64,000 nucleotides of DNA, taken from an uncultured Clostridia bacterium. Its GTDB lineage: Bacteria; Bacillota; Clostridia; Peptostreptococcales; Anaerovoracaceae. The stretch lies in NCBI GenBank assembly GCA_934255545.1, contig CAKQOE010000005.1, positions 1-64,000 on the forward strand, in the 5' to 3' direction. The notes below the pieces were generated by a model, which did not search any database, was not told where the DNA came from, and saw only the letters and a program-made list of their open reading frames with translations. A program made the translations under genes and the position numbers. Below are positions 50,801 through 58,498 of the stretch, piece after piece (positions within the stretch are counted from its first letter, which is position 1; each line of letters opens with the position of its first letter).

Positions 50801-51166
50801 GATGTTGAGTCACTTGAAAAAATACTATGGGAAGAGGTTGGTACAAAACAGGATTACGAACAGGAATTCGGAACGAAACCGCTTGGAGAGTTTGTACGTG
50901 AGATCGTAGGACTTGATATGAATGCGGCGAAGGAAGCGTTTTCAGAATATCTTACAGATACAAGCCTCGACAGCAGACAGATATACTTTGTGAATCAGAT
51001 AGTGGAATATATAATTCACAATGGAATGATGAAGGATCTCTCTGTTCTTCAGGAGTCGCCGTTTACAGACCGTGGAAGTGTAGTGGAGATTTTTACGGAT
51101 ATGACGGTATGGATGGGAATAAGAAAAGTTATAGACAATATTAATTCAAATGCAATTGCAGCGTAG
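47819..51166 (+). CDS. hsdR: Type I restriction endonuclease subunit
   Basis: 1115 residues. N-terminal DUF4145 (about 1-130), coiled coil (150-195), PD-(D/E)xK nuclease (about 240-270: YADYVLYDDMHHPLAVIEAKRT), then SF2 helicase/translocase with Walker A ATGSGKT (379-385), DEAH (478-481) and motif VI (QMIGRGTRLCPG), and a C-terminal EcoEI_R_C-like domain. It cuts unmodified DNA after translocation. It has no hsdM/S of its own beyond those upstream, so the whole R-M system is complete through hsdS copy 1. Confidence 0.96.
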   Translation: MVTNFDYLKNESKFSRFANVAVSAEKIVLIDAEASILNSRRAMEFAVKWMYSVDSELEMPYQDNLQSLMNSEEFRHIVGYDIWKRMDYIRRCGNNAAHGSKKLGRDEAMLCLENLFIFFDFVSCCYAEHYEEREYDKTIIDSRIKKAKESRKNTAAAEEKLLAEQKKSAQQEIDLNKLIEENALLKKELSERRKEHQPAYIPKPLDLSEYETRKLYIDAMLMDAGWTRGSDWIDEVELYGMPNRSGKGYADYVLYDDMHHPLAVIEAKRTCVDVSKGRQQAKLYADLLEEKYERRPVIFLTNGFETRIIDGQYPERKCSVIYSKRDLEKWFNLLTMRTSLKHVTVDKEIAGRYYQEAAIKAVCSSFDEKNRRKALLVMATGSGKTRTVIALCKILADAGWVKNILFLADRNSLVTQAKRSFTNNLKDFSCTNLVEEKDNYNARCVFSTYQTMMNCIDTVSDEKGKLFTCGHFDLVICDEAHRSVYNKYKNIFDYFDAPLVGLTATPKDELDKNTYEVFELENGVPTYGYDLAQAVSDGYLVDYISVESKLKFIENGIVYDELSEEEKEEYEKTFTDKDGNLPESINSSALNKWIFNENTIKQVLNILMNDGIKIDYGQKIGKTIIFAKNHEHAEKILEVFNKEYPYLTDYAKVIDNYIKYAQSAIDEFSDPKKMPQIAISVDMLDTGIDVPEVVNLVFFKKVMSKAKFWQMIGRGTRLCPGLIDGEDKQKFYIFDFCGNFEFFRLNKGKATGNMMALQGAIFNLQFEISYKLQDIQYQAERLIAYRNALVKHMSEKVQELPRNNFAVRQHLKYIDHYSDEVNYQTITYEDTLKVKEEVAPLILPENDDVSALRFDALMYAIELAYLAGKKYSRARSDLHKKIEGIAGVANIPEIQMQTEFINILQNTEYIDNAGIDEFEEIRQKLRDLVKYIPKGGQKYITNFTDELLSTEWRESEPEHDELKNYKAKAEFYIKQHQNDTVISKLKTNQPLTGEDVESLEKILWEEVGTKQDYEQEFGTKPLGEFVREIVGLDMNAAKEAFSEYLTDTSLDSRQIYFVNQIVEYIIHNGMMKDLSVLQESPFTDRGSVVEIFTDMTVWMGIRKVIDNINSNAIAA

Positions 51167-51187
51167 TAATAAGGCTTCACACCGACT

Positions 51188-51204
51188 CGGCCGCCGGGCG
51201 GCCG
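51188..51204. repeat. GCC-N-GGC palindrome 9
   Basis: Arms CGGCCGCC/GGCGGCCG around a central G, just after hsdR. Confidence 0.6.
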
Positions 51205-51218
51205 CAATGATGGCACAA

Positions 51219-51239
51219 GCGGCGCAAGCCGCGCATTTT
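51219..51239 (+). terminator. Probable terminator of hsdR
   Basis: GCGGC-GCAA-GCCGC (51219-51232), then GCATTTTT. Confidence 0.65.
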
Positions 51240-51456
51240 TCGCGTGCGGTTCGACATAAATGTATGCTGATATTTTTATGATGATTTTGTGAAAATTTTC
51301 ACGGAGCTGTTTATATATTCCGAAACTGTGGTAATATACCTATGGCATGCGCAGTATTATCTGCTCGCTGCCTCAGAAGGGATCTTAAGAAATATGGAAA
51401 GGGGATACCTTAACGGAATTTTAATATGCGCTAAGGTAAAAATTCAAAGGAGATTC

Positions 51457-52251
51457 ATGGTATACTATTATCAGAACAAAAGTGAAAAAAACAGCAATAC
51501 GCAGGAGAATGGATATATGGATAATTTACAGAAACAGCTTTTAAGCAACGCGGTGCTTCCTGAGGATCCGGATGAGATACTGGGAACGGCTCAGCAGCTT
51601 CAGCAGGTACTTATGATGTACAACTGCGCGATACGCGAGGTGAAGACAAAGCTTGAGGTCCTGAACGACGAGCTTTCAGTGAAGAATTCACGAAACCCTA
51701 TCGAGTTCATAACGTCGCGCGTAAAGAAGCCGATGAGCATAGTCCAGAAGCTGCAGCGCAAGGGATTTGAGATATCCTTCAAATCGGTCATGGAAAATCT
51801 GAACGACGTTGCCGGCATAAGAGTCATCTGCTCATTCGTTGACGATATATACGCAGTGGCAGAGATGCTGAAAAAGCAGGATGATGTAAAACTCATAGAA
51901 GTAAAAGACTACATAAAAAATCCGAAACCGAACGGCTACAGGAGCCTGCATCTCATAATCGAGATACCGGTATTTTTCTCAGACAGCAAGACGAATCTGA
52001 GAGTCGAGGTCCAGATCAGAACTATAGCCATGGACTTCTGGGCAAGCCTTGAGCACGATCTGAAGTACAAAAAAGAACTGCCTGACATGGATGAGATACA
52101 TGCGCAGCTTAAGGAGTGCGCTGAGACTATAGCCGACACTGATAGGAAAATGATGGAAATACGCGATAAGATAGAGCTCAAGCACAGGGAAATGGAGATG
52201 AGAGAGCTCGACAAGACAGAGAAAGGAAGCGGAGCGGGATATGTCTGCTAA
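51457..52251 (+). CDS. Small alarmone synthetase ((p)ppGpp synthetase, RelQ/YjbM-like)
   Basis: 264 residues from ATG 51457 (AAAGGAG five bases before); ATG 51514 with AGGAG is an alternative giving 245 residues, and an even longer open frame upstream has no ribosome site. RelA/SpoT synthetase motifs: PIEFITSRVKKPMSIVQKLQRKG (ATP site), NDVAGIRVICSFVDD, NPKPNGYRSLHLIIE and VEVQIRTIAMDFWASLEHDLKYK. No hydrolase or TGS/ACT domains, so it only makes alarmone. The bifunctional RelA/SpoT starts at the right edge of this window. Overlaps ybaK by 11 bases. Confidence 0.93.
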   Translation: MVYYYQNKSEKNSNTQENGYMDNLQKQLLSNAVLPEDPDEILGTAQQLQQVLMMYNCAIREVKTKLEVLNDELSVKNSRNPIEFITSRVKKPMSIVQKLQRKGFEISFKSVMENLNDVAGIRVICSFVDDIYAVAEMLKKQDDVKLIEVKDYIKNPKPNGYRSLHLIIEIPVFFSDSKTNLRVEVQIRTIAMDFWASLEHDLKYKKELPDMDEIHAQLKECAETIADTDRKMMEIRDKIELKHREMEMRELDKTEKGSGAGYVC

Positions 52252-52738
52252 AGGAAGCAAAAATAACAGCACTAAAACGAACGCGCTGAGGATGCTCGAC
52301 GCAGAAGGCGTGGATCATAAGTTCCACGACTGCGACCTGAAGGATAATTTCACCAGCGGTTCTGATCTTGCGCGCATGCTCGGACAGGATCCGGAGCGCG
52401 TTTTCAAAACGCTCGTGACTGAAACTCCGAAAGGTGAGCATTACGTGTGCGTGATCCCTGTGGATGAGACTCTCGATATGAAAAAGGCTGCGAAAGCGCT
52501 CAGCGAAAAAAAGCTTGAGATGCTCCCGCTCAAAAAACTCCTGCCTTTGACAGGATACATACACGGCGGCTGCTCGCCGATAGGCATGAAAAAGCCGTTC
52601 AAAACTGTGATAGACGAAACAGCTCAGCTTTTTGAAGCAATATACGTAAGCGGCGGCAGGCCAGGCCTGCAGATAGAGATCGCCCCGGAAACGCTTGCAA
52701 CGATAATAAACGCAGAGTTTGCAGACCTCACGGTCTGA
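52241..52738 (+). CDS. ybaK: Cys-tRNA(Pro) deacylase, YbaK type
   Basis: 165 residues, single YbaK/EbsC domain. Clears Cys wrongly charged onto tRNA-Pro. Motifs: DHKFHDCDL, GQDPERVFKTLVTET, the conserved Lys in RVFKTL that acts as the substrate anchor, and GYIHGGCSPIGMKK and VSGGRPGLQIEI. Overlaps the synthetase gene, so they are likely co-translated. Confidence 0.93.
   Translation: MSAKGSKNNSTKTNALRMLDAEGVDHKFHDCDLKDNFTSGSDLARMLGQDPERVFKTLVTETPKGEHYVCVIPVDETLDMKKAAKALSEKKLEMLPLKKLLPLTGYIHGGCSPIGMKKPFKTVIDETAQLFEAIYVSGGRPGLQIEIAPETLATIINAEFADLTV
52656..52670. repeat. GCC-N-GGC palindrome 10, inside ybaK
   Basis: Arms GCAGGCC/GGCCTGC around a central A, in codons for the GGRPGLQ loop. Confidence 0.45.
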
Positions 52739-52794
52739 ACAGCAGATGAGTATAAAAGCATATAAAAATAAAATAAGCAGGAAAGAAAGTATGA

Positions 52795-52829
52795 AATACC
52801 CCGGTCCGCCGCACGCGGACCGGGGTATT
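52795..52829 (+). terminator. Terminator of the alarmone synthetase-ybaK unit
   Basis: Perfect 15-bp stem (52795-52809 with 52815-52829); the following T run is short. Confidence 0.75.
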
Positions 52830-52913
52830 CTGCGTCCTGCGGCGGTCTACCGCCGTATATATAAAAGCAGTCGGCAGTTAACAAAAAAATAATAAGTATA
52901 CAAAATATGATGC

Positions 52914-52942
52914 TTGACGTAAGACGTATGATGTGTTATTTT
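52914..52942 (+). promoter_or_regulatory. Sigma-A promoter of the FAD/Fe-S oxidoreductase operon
   Basis: TTGACG (52914-52919), 17-bp spacer, TATTTT (52937-52942). The spacer holds the shared motif, site 2. Confidence 0.65.
52917..52936. promoter_or_regulatory. Shared 20-bp promoter motif, site 2
   Basis: ACGTAAGACGTATGATGTGT, overlapping the -35 end and filling the spacer. 18 of 20 bases match 35375-35394 beside the CoA-transferase promoter. Candidate operator of the GntR regulator encoded in the same operon. Confidence 0.5.
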
Positions 52943-52964
52943 TAATGCAGGAAGAGGAGATAAA

Positions 52965-53129
52965 ATGACAGGCGCTAAATATGAAAGATATTTTTCCAAT
53001 ATCATTTTAAGTTTAATTCATGAAACGAGCCAGAATAAAGCAGGCAAGCACGCTTTTCCATTTAAATGTCGCTGCAGCGTCTTTTTTAGCCATTTGTACG
53101 CTGCCGGCATACTGCGTCTGTCATTTTAA
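52965..53129 (+). CDS. Possible small leader protein
   Basis: 54 residues starting MTGAKYERYF, with GAGGAG 8 bases before ATG 52965 and a promoter just upstream. Contains a Cys-Arg-Cys and a hydrophobic end (LYAAGILRLSF). No family is recognised. It could be a true small protein or a leader affecting the operon that begins at 53159. Confidence 0.35.
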   Translation: MTGAKYERYFSNIILSLIHETSQNKAGKHAFPFKCRCSVFFSHLYAAGILRLSF

Positions 53130-53158
53130 GCCTGCATAGTTAAGAGATGGAGGTCACT

Positions 53159-54613
53159 ATGGATATATTGAAAGACCTGACAACGATCGTCGGTAAGGAA
53201 AACGTAACAGATAACGGATCTTTGCTTGCCGGATATGCTTCAGATCTGAGCCTTGTATCAGCCGGCATGCCTGAGGCTGAGGTCTGTCCGGGCACGACAG
53301 AAGAAGTGAGCAGCATAGTAAAGTGGGCCAATGAAAACGGCATCCCGCTGATACCTGTGAGCTCGCCCGTACATCTTTACGGAAGCACTATCCCTAAGCA
53401 GGGCGGCGTTATAGTAAACATGAAGAGATTTGACGAGATACACGAGATAGACAAGGTAAACAGATTCGTAAGATTCGGCGTCGGAGTTTCATGGAAAAAG
53501 CTTACTGAAACGCTTGCAGCTGAAGGAATGCGAGTTATAATGCCGCTCGCTCCGCGCGCAGAGCGCTCAGCAGCGACAGACCATCTTGAACGCGAGGTCA
53601 CGACAAACATGGTCTACGATTACGGTGAGCCTACACAGTCTATGGAGGTAGTGTTCCCTAACGGTGATATATTCAGAACAGGATCAGCAAGCTCGCCTAT
53701 GTTCCCGTACTCGCTCGCGCGGGGTGCAAACCCTGCAGGACCGGGTCTTGATTTCTACCGCCTGCTGCAGTGCGCTCAGGGAACTATGGGCATAGTCACA
53801 TGGATGTCTCTCAAGATACAGAGCATACCTAAGATAGATAAGATAAAATTCGCGGCGCTTGATGATATAAACGACGGCATAGATTTCCTTTACAGGATAC
53901 TTCCGAGAAGGATAGGCCAGGAATGTCTGATCCTCAATGACACAGACCTCGCAGCCCTTATAACAGATACAAAAGAAGAATTCGAGGCGGTTAAAAAGAC
54001 GCTTCCGCCTTATACACTGATGTTCACGATAAGCGGTCTCATCAGAAGACCGGAAGAAAAGATAGCTTATGAAGAACACTTCCTCGCGGACGTCTGCAAG
54101 AACGAATTCACAAAGATAAAGCTTACGGATGCGCTTCCGGGTCATCCGGGTGCAGCAGGAAAGCTGATAAAAATACTGCGCAGCGCGTGGCCGGAGGCTT
54201 CGAATTACTGGAAAAACATTCCTGCAGGCGCGTATCAGGATCTGTTCTTTATAACGAAACCTGAAAAGACGAAGATATTTATAGACGCTATGAAGGATAT
54301 ATGCGGCAAGCATTCATATGAGTTTGACAAGCTTGGCATATACCAGCAGCCTATAGAGCATAACAGAGCGTGCCAGCTTCAGTTCTCATTCTTCTACGAC
54401 CCTGCTGAGGCAGCAGCTGTCGAAGAGGTAAAAGCGATCTATGACGCTGCATTTGAAAAAATGCTCGAACTCGGAGGATATTTCACAAGACCTTACGGAA
54501 ACATGGCTGAACGCCTTTACGAAAGAGCAGGCTCTTATACAGCAGCTCTTAAAAAGGTAAAAGCGTTGTTCGACACTGAAAATATAATGAATCCGGGCAA
54601 TCTGTGCTTCTAA
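53159..54613 (+). CDS. FAD-binding oxidase/dehydrogenase, GlcD/VAO type (first of two)
   Basis: 484 residues from ATG 53159 (GGAGG five bases before). N-terminal FAD_binding_4 domain (about 35-210) with CPGTTEEVSSIVKWANENGIPLIPVSSPV, PLAPRAERSAATDHLEREV and GTMGIVTWMSLKIQ; C-terminal cap/FAD-oxidase_C with a QLQFSFFYD strand and the ending LFDTENIMNPGNLCF, the family's flavin-contacting end. These enzymes oxidise 2-hydroxy acids or related alcohols. It is followed 19 bp later by a CCG iron-sulfur protein, as in glycolate/lactate dehydrogenase complexes. Substrate not identified. Confidence 0.88.
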   Translation: MDILKDLTTIVGKENVTDNGSLLAGYASDLSLVSAGMPEAEVCPGTTEEVSSIVKWANENGIPLIPVSSPVHLYGSTIPKQGGVIVNMKRFDEIHEIDKVNRFVRFGVGVSWKKLTETLAAEGMRVIMPLAPRAERSAATDHLEREVTTNMVYDYGEPTQSMEVVFPNGDIFRTGSASSPMFPYSLARGANPAGPGLDFYRLLQCAQGTMGIVTWMSLKIQSIPKIDKIKFAALDDINDGIDFLYRILPRRIGQECLILNDTDLAALITDTKEEFEAVKKTLPPYTLMFTISGLIRRPEEKIAYEEHFLADVCKNEFTKIKLTDALPGHPGAAGKLIKILRSAWPEASNYWKNIPAGAYQDLFFITKPEKTKIFIDAMKDICGKHSYEFDKLGIYQQPIEHNRACQLQFSFFYDPAEAAAVEEVKAIYDAAFEKMLELGGYFTRPYGNMAERLYERAGSYTAALKKVKALFDTENIMNPGNLCF

Positions 54614-54632
54614 ATGGCAAAGGAGGAAAATT

Positions 54633-55964
54633 ATGTCTGTAATAGATAAAATGCATCCTGACAGATACGATACGCCGAAGGAAAAATTCGCCCTCGACAT
54701 CGAAGATCTGAATAATTTTACATATGATATGCAGCATTGTATAAAATGCAAAGGCTGCTATTGGGTAGATCATACATACATGCCGGGCATGCAGCACGCT
54801 GTAAGATGTCCGAGCAATCTCTGGAAGGAGTTCGATTCATACGGAGCTTTCGGAAAGATGAGGATAGGTCTCAAGGTAAACAGCGGCGAGATGGAATGGA
54901 ACGACCATCTCCTTGAACTCATATACGCCGACCCGCTGTGCGGAGCGTGTGATGTAGGCTGTAAGAGAAATCTTGATCTTGAAGTCGGACTTACACTCGA
55001 AGCTCTCAGAGTAAAGGCTGTAAAAGACGGCGCAGGCCCGATGCCTGCCCATAAAAAGGCTGCAGCTGACATAACAGAGTCAGGAAACTGCTACGGAGCA
55101 AAGAAAGACAGAAGAGCCTGGGTGGCACAGTCGGGCGCGCAGCCTGCTGAAAAGGCAGATATCATGTATTTCGCAGGATGTTCGTCATCATATGAAAATA
55201 CTAATATAGCTGCTGCAGTAGATAAGGTGATGCGCAGCGCAGGCATCGACTATATGCTCATGGAAGATGAGACCTGCTGCGGAAACATAATATTCTCTGC
55301 AGGTATGGTAGACGAAGCAAGGAAGATAGCCGAGGCTAACGTAGAAAAAGTGAGAAAGAGCGGAGCTAAGGTGCTCATGACAGGATGTGCAGAGTGCTAC
55401 CGCATGTGGAAAGTAGATTATCCTAAACTTCTTAACATAAGAACAGATGAGCTCGGCTTCGAAGTAAAGCACTTTATCGAAGTTGCAGACGAAGCTCTCG
55501 AAGCCGGCAAACTTGTTCTTACAGAATCTGTAAATAAACGTATGGCGTATCATGATGCCTGCAATGTAAGCAGAAACTGCGATCCGTGGGAACCGTATGA
55601 AGGCGAGCGCGGATGGATGGGTATCATAGAGCCGAGGCTCGCGCGCAGAAGAGGCAGACACGGTCTTTACGATCAGGCAAGGAGACTCATAGCAGCAGTT
55701 CCGGGACTTGATTTTACTGAGATGGACCGTAAAAAAGAAAATTCTCTCTGCTGCGCCGGCGGACGCGGCACAAAGCAGGCTTTTCCGGAGTTATCTGAAT
55801 TCGCTGCACGCGACAGACTTGAAGAAGTAAAGTCTACAGGCGCAGAAATGCTCGTAGCAGCCTGTCCGTGGTGCTACAGCAACTTCAGCGATGTGATAAA
55901 GAAGGACGGAGAGTCTGTTGAAATGACAGACATAGCCGAGCTTCTTGCTATGGCAGTAAAATAG
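54633..55964 (+). CDS. Iron-sulfur CCG-domain protein (heterodisulfide reductase-like electron carrier)
   Basis: 443 residues. N-terminal Cys-rich part: CIKCKGC near residue 35 with a later CPS, and CGACDVGCKRN near 108, likely 4Fe-4S ligands but with a long insert between the third and fourth Cys. Then two CCG domains (about 175-280 and 300-420) with DETCCGN, TGCAECYRMWK, LCCAGGRGTK and ACPWCYSNF, binding further cluster or substrate. Expected to take electrons from the FAD partners to a membrane or soluble acceptor. The two FAD genes lie on both sides, so the three probably form one complex. Confidence 0.88.
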   Translation: MSVIDKMHPDRYDTPKEKFALDIEDLNNFTYDMQHCIKCKGCYWVDHTYMPGMQHAVRCPSNLWKEFDSYGAFGKMRIGLKVNSGEMEWNDHLLELIYADPLCGACDVGCKRNLDLEVGLTLEALRVKAVKDGAGPMPAHKKAAADITESGNCYGAKKDRRAWVAQSGAQPAEKADIMYFAGCSSSYENTNIAAAVDKVMRSAGIDYMLMEDETCCGNIIFSAGMVDEARKIAEANVEKVRKSGAKVLMTGCAECYRMWKVDYPKLLNIRTDELGFEVKHFIEVADEALEAGKLVLTESVNKRMAYHDACNVSRNCDPWEPYEGERGWMGIIEPRLARRRGRHGLYDQARRLIAAVPGLDFTEMDRKKENSLCCAGGRGTKQAFPELSEFAARDRLEEVKSTGAEMLVAACPWCYSNFSDVIKKDGESVEMTDIAELLAMAVK

Positions 55965-55977
55965 AAGGAGGGTCACT

Positions 55978-57606
55978 ATGAGTATAAATATGCATGCGTA
56001 TAAGGCAATAGAAGCTGTCGTAGGCAGCAATTACATAACTGACGATCCTGTTGACTGCGAAGGATACCGTTCAGGTCCGGGCGGATACGAGAGCGGAACA
56101 GGCTATGAGAGAGTCATGACGAAGATAGCCGGCGCTGTGGTCATGCCGCGCACTACTGAAGATGTTCAGAAAATAGTAAAGATATGCAGACGCTACAAGC
56201 TGCCGTTCGTACCGTATTCAACAGGCTTTTACGGTCCGCGCTCTCATCCTCACGTAGAGCATGAGCTTATCATAGACATGAAGAGGATGCGCGATTTTTC
56301 AATAGATCCGAAGCATTTTTCTATAACAGTACAGCCGGGCGTCATATATTCGCAGATACAGCAGATATGCTTTGAAAACGGCGCTTACGTAGTTATCGGC
56401 GGCGGCGGCGCGCAGACATCAGCCGTAGCTAACCTGCTGAACGACGGATGGTCGCCGCTCAGCTTCAGAGTAGGTCTGCCGCAGCGCAGGATACTAGGTA
56501 TGGAGATAGTAATGCCTGACGGCGAGATAGTAAAGATGGGATCGCTTGCAGCAGGCGATGATCCGTTCTGGGGCGAAGGCATAGGTCCTGACCTCAGAGG
56601 TATCATGCGTGGTTACACAGGACTGCTGGGATGTCTCGGCATATGCACCAAAATGGCTATAAAAACTCTGCCGTTCCAGCCTGAAGTCCCTCAGCCGACA
56701 GGCGTTTCTCCCGAAACGACTCTTATGCTCGATCCGAAGCGCGTACGCTGGATAAATTTCACGATGCCGAGTCTTGAGTCTATAGAACAGGCGCATCTCA
56801 TGATGGGTGACGCCGAGATAGGCGCTGCCGTTACAAAAGTTCCGACGTTCTGGCGAGCTATAGCAAAGGCCGAATGCAAAGAAGAATTCTGGGATCTCTG
56901 GCTCAAGGAGACAGAAGAATCTGTTGCCAATTTCTTCCTTGTAAGGGTAATGCTCATAGGCTATACATCAGAAGAACAGATGGATTACGATTATAATGTT
57001 CTGATCGATATAATGAACGAGCTTGGCGGAAAGGAACGACGCACTAAGCCTTCTGACGAATCGTGGTTCAAGAACGCCGACTCCGCCGGCATGTGGCTCA
57101 TGACAGGCTCATACGTATCTGTAGACTACGTAATGGATACATTTACTCAGGCATTCAAGCAGGGGCCTAACTACCGTGACCTTAAGGATAAGTACACGCC
57201 GCCTCTCATGCCTGACTGCAAGGATCTCGGTTGGTTCCAGAGCTGCGAGATGGGACATCTCGGTTACTATGAGTATCTTATTTACTGGGATCAGAGAGAA
57301 GATACGAACGGAATGGACCAGTTCTATGTAGAAAGCGCAAAGATGAATGTAAGGAACGGCGCGTATCCGGCGCTTCTCAGCTCCCACCAGCCTATGTACC
57401 TTACCGGTCCGGCGTACGGACCAGGGTATCATGAATGGATACTTGACCTTAAGGCTGCATTCGACCCTGACTGGATATGTCACCCTCCTCTGCCGCTCGC
57501 ACACGATGAGTTCGTAAAGAGAGCTCCGTGGATGGCAGAAATAAAAGACTGGGAGACTCCGGAAGAATTCCCTTATCCTGAAAACTTGAAAAAATTAATG
57601 CAGTAA
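55978..57606 (+). CDS. FAD-binding oxidoreductase, VAO type (second)
   Basis: 542 residues, AAGGAGG 8 bases before ATG. FAD-binding domain with VVMPRTTEDVQKIVKICRRYKLPFVPYSTGFYG, the QPGVIYSQIQQIC strand and GGGGAQTSAVANLLNDGWSP, then a long substrate domain and the ending HPPLPLAHDEF. Resembles the vanillyl-alcohol-oxidase group (4-cresol/eugenol oxidase-like) more than the shorter first protein. Two different FAD subunits with one CCG protein is unusual; substrates are unknown. Confidence 0.85.
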   Translation: MSINMHAYKAIEAVVGSNYITDDPVDCEGYRSGPGGYESGTGYERVMTKIAGAVVMPRTTEDVQKIVKICRRYKLPFVPYSTGFYGPRSHPHVEHELIIDMKRMRDFSIDPKHFSITVQPGVIYSQIQQICFENGAYVVIGGGGAQTSAVANLLNDGWSPLSFRVGLPQRRILGMEIVMPDGEIVKMGSLAAGDDPFWGEGIGPDLRGIMRGYTGLLGCLGICTKMAIKTLPFQPEVPQPTGVSPETTLMLDPKRVRWINFTMPSLESIEQAHLMMGDAEIGAAVTKVPTFWRAIAKAECKEEFWDLWLKETEESVANFFLVRVMLIGYTSEEQMDYDYNVLIDIMNELGGKERRTKPSDESWFKNADSAGMWLMTGSYVSVDYVMDTFTQAFKQGPNYRDLKDKYTPPLMPDCKDLGWFQSCEMGHLGYYEYLIYWDQREDTNGMDQFYVESAKMNVRNGAYPALLSSHQPMYLTGPAYGPGYHEWILDLKAAFDPDWICHPPLPLAHDEFVKRAPWMAEIKDWETPEEFPYPENLKKLMQ

Positions 57607-57633
57607 TGTATTATAGGGAGCAGGAGGTTTAGC

Positions 57634-58338
57634 ATGGCACGAATAGTATTATCAGAACAGACTGCGGACAGGATACAGCAGCTCATTGACAAACAATACA
57701 AGCCGGGCGACAAGATTCCTGCAGAGATGGAGCTTGCTGCATTTATGGATGTCAGCAGAACTACGATACGAGAGGCTGTAAAGATCCTCTGCTCCCGCAA
57801 CATACTTGAGATAAAGCGCGGATCGGGCACATTCGTCTGTGAAAATCCGGGCATGCCGAATGATCCGCTGGGCTCCAAGGACATGGACGGACGCCAGCTC
57901 ATGAACGAGATATTTGAGATGTCGCAGCTCTTTGAACCACAGCTCGTAAAGCTGTCAGCGCAGAAGGCCGGAGCATATGATATAGAAAGGATGAAATCGC
58001 TGGACGCTGATATGACCGGACTCATACGCAGGTACAGAAACGGCGAATATATACATTCAAACGACTTCAGAAAGCTTGACGTTGAGTTTCATAAGGCTGT
58101 AATAGACGGCTGCGGGAATCAGATGATAAGCAAGTCGGCAGATATGTTCCTGGCTACATGCATAGAATGGTACAACGTATGGACGGACCTTGATCTTGAC
58201 AGAGTTTTAGAGGATTTTGAAAAGTATCATCCTATGATAGTGAAGGCCATAGAGTCTCATGACGCTGATGAAGCTTACAGACTGTCAATGGCGCATACTC
58301 AGGAGATCATCGACTTTTACAGAAACGGAAAATCATAG
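57634..58338 (+). CDS. GntR-family transcriptional regulator (FadR subgroup)
   Basis: 234 residues. N-terminal wHTH (about 1-70, KPGDKIPAEMELAAFMDVSRTTIREAVKILCSRNILEIKRGSGTFV) and a C-terminal FCD effector domain (about 85-225) with DFRKLDVEFHKAVIDGCGN and HPMIVKAIESHDADEA, including the Asp and His metal/effector ligands. It closes the oxidoreductase operon, 27 bp after the last enzyme, and likely senses its substrate. Regulators of lactate or other hydroxy-acid genes (LldR group) have this form. Confidence 0.93.
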   Translation: MARIVLSEQTADRIQQLIDKQYKPGDKIPAEMELAAFMDVSRTTIREAVKILCSRNILEIKRGSGTFVCENPGMPNDPLGSKDMDGRQLMNEIFEMSQLFEPQLVKLSAQKAGAYDIERMKSLDADMTGLIRRYRNGEYIHSNDFRKLDVEFHKAVIDGCGNQMISKSADMFLATCIEWYNVWTDLDLDRVLEDFEKYHPMIVKAIESHDADEAYRLSMAHTQEIIDFYRNGKS

Positions 58339-58347
58339 AAAACCTTA

Positions 58348-58376
58348 TTGAAAACATACCGGCACTGTGTTATACT
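58348..58376 (+). promoter_or_regulatory. Sigma-A promoter of tRNA-Leu
   Basis: TTGAAA (58348-58353), 17-bp spacer, TATACT (58371-58376), 14 bp before the tRNA. Confidence 0.75.
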
Positions 58377-58389
58377 CATAGAGTTATGT

Positions 58390-58476
58390 GCCGGCGTGAT
58401 GGAATTGGCAGACGTGCGGGACTCAAAATCCCGTGGTGGCAACACCGTATCGGTTCGACCCCGATCGCCGGCACCA
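58390..58476 (+). tRNA. tRNA-Leu (anticodon CAA), CCA encoded
   Basis: 87 bases. Acceptor stem GCCGGCG with CGCCGGC, anticodon loop CTCAAAA giving CAA (reads UUG), a long variable arm (TGGTGGCAACACC region) typical of class II tRNA-Leu, and the T arm with GGTTCGACC. The 3' CCA is in the DNA. Confidence 0.96.
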
Positions 58477-58498
58477 TCTAAATTCATGGAGGTTAATG

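Noticed and set aside
51289..51456. Upstream extension of the small alarmone synthetase
   Set aside because: No ribosome site and hydrophobic, family-unlike residues; AAAGGAG supports ATG 51457.
52624..52884. Minus-strand frame over the ybaK terminator
   Set aside because: It covers the end of ybaK and a 15-bp terminator stem; no start signal.
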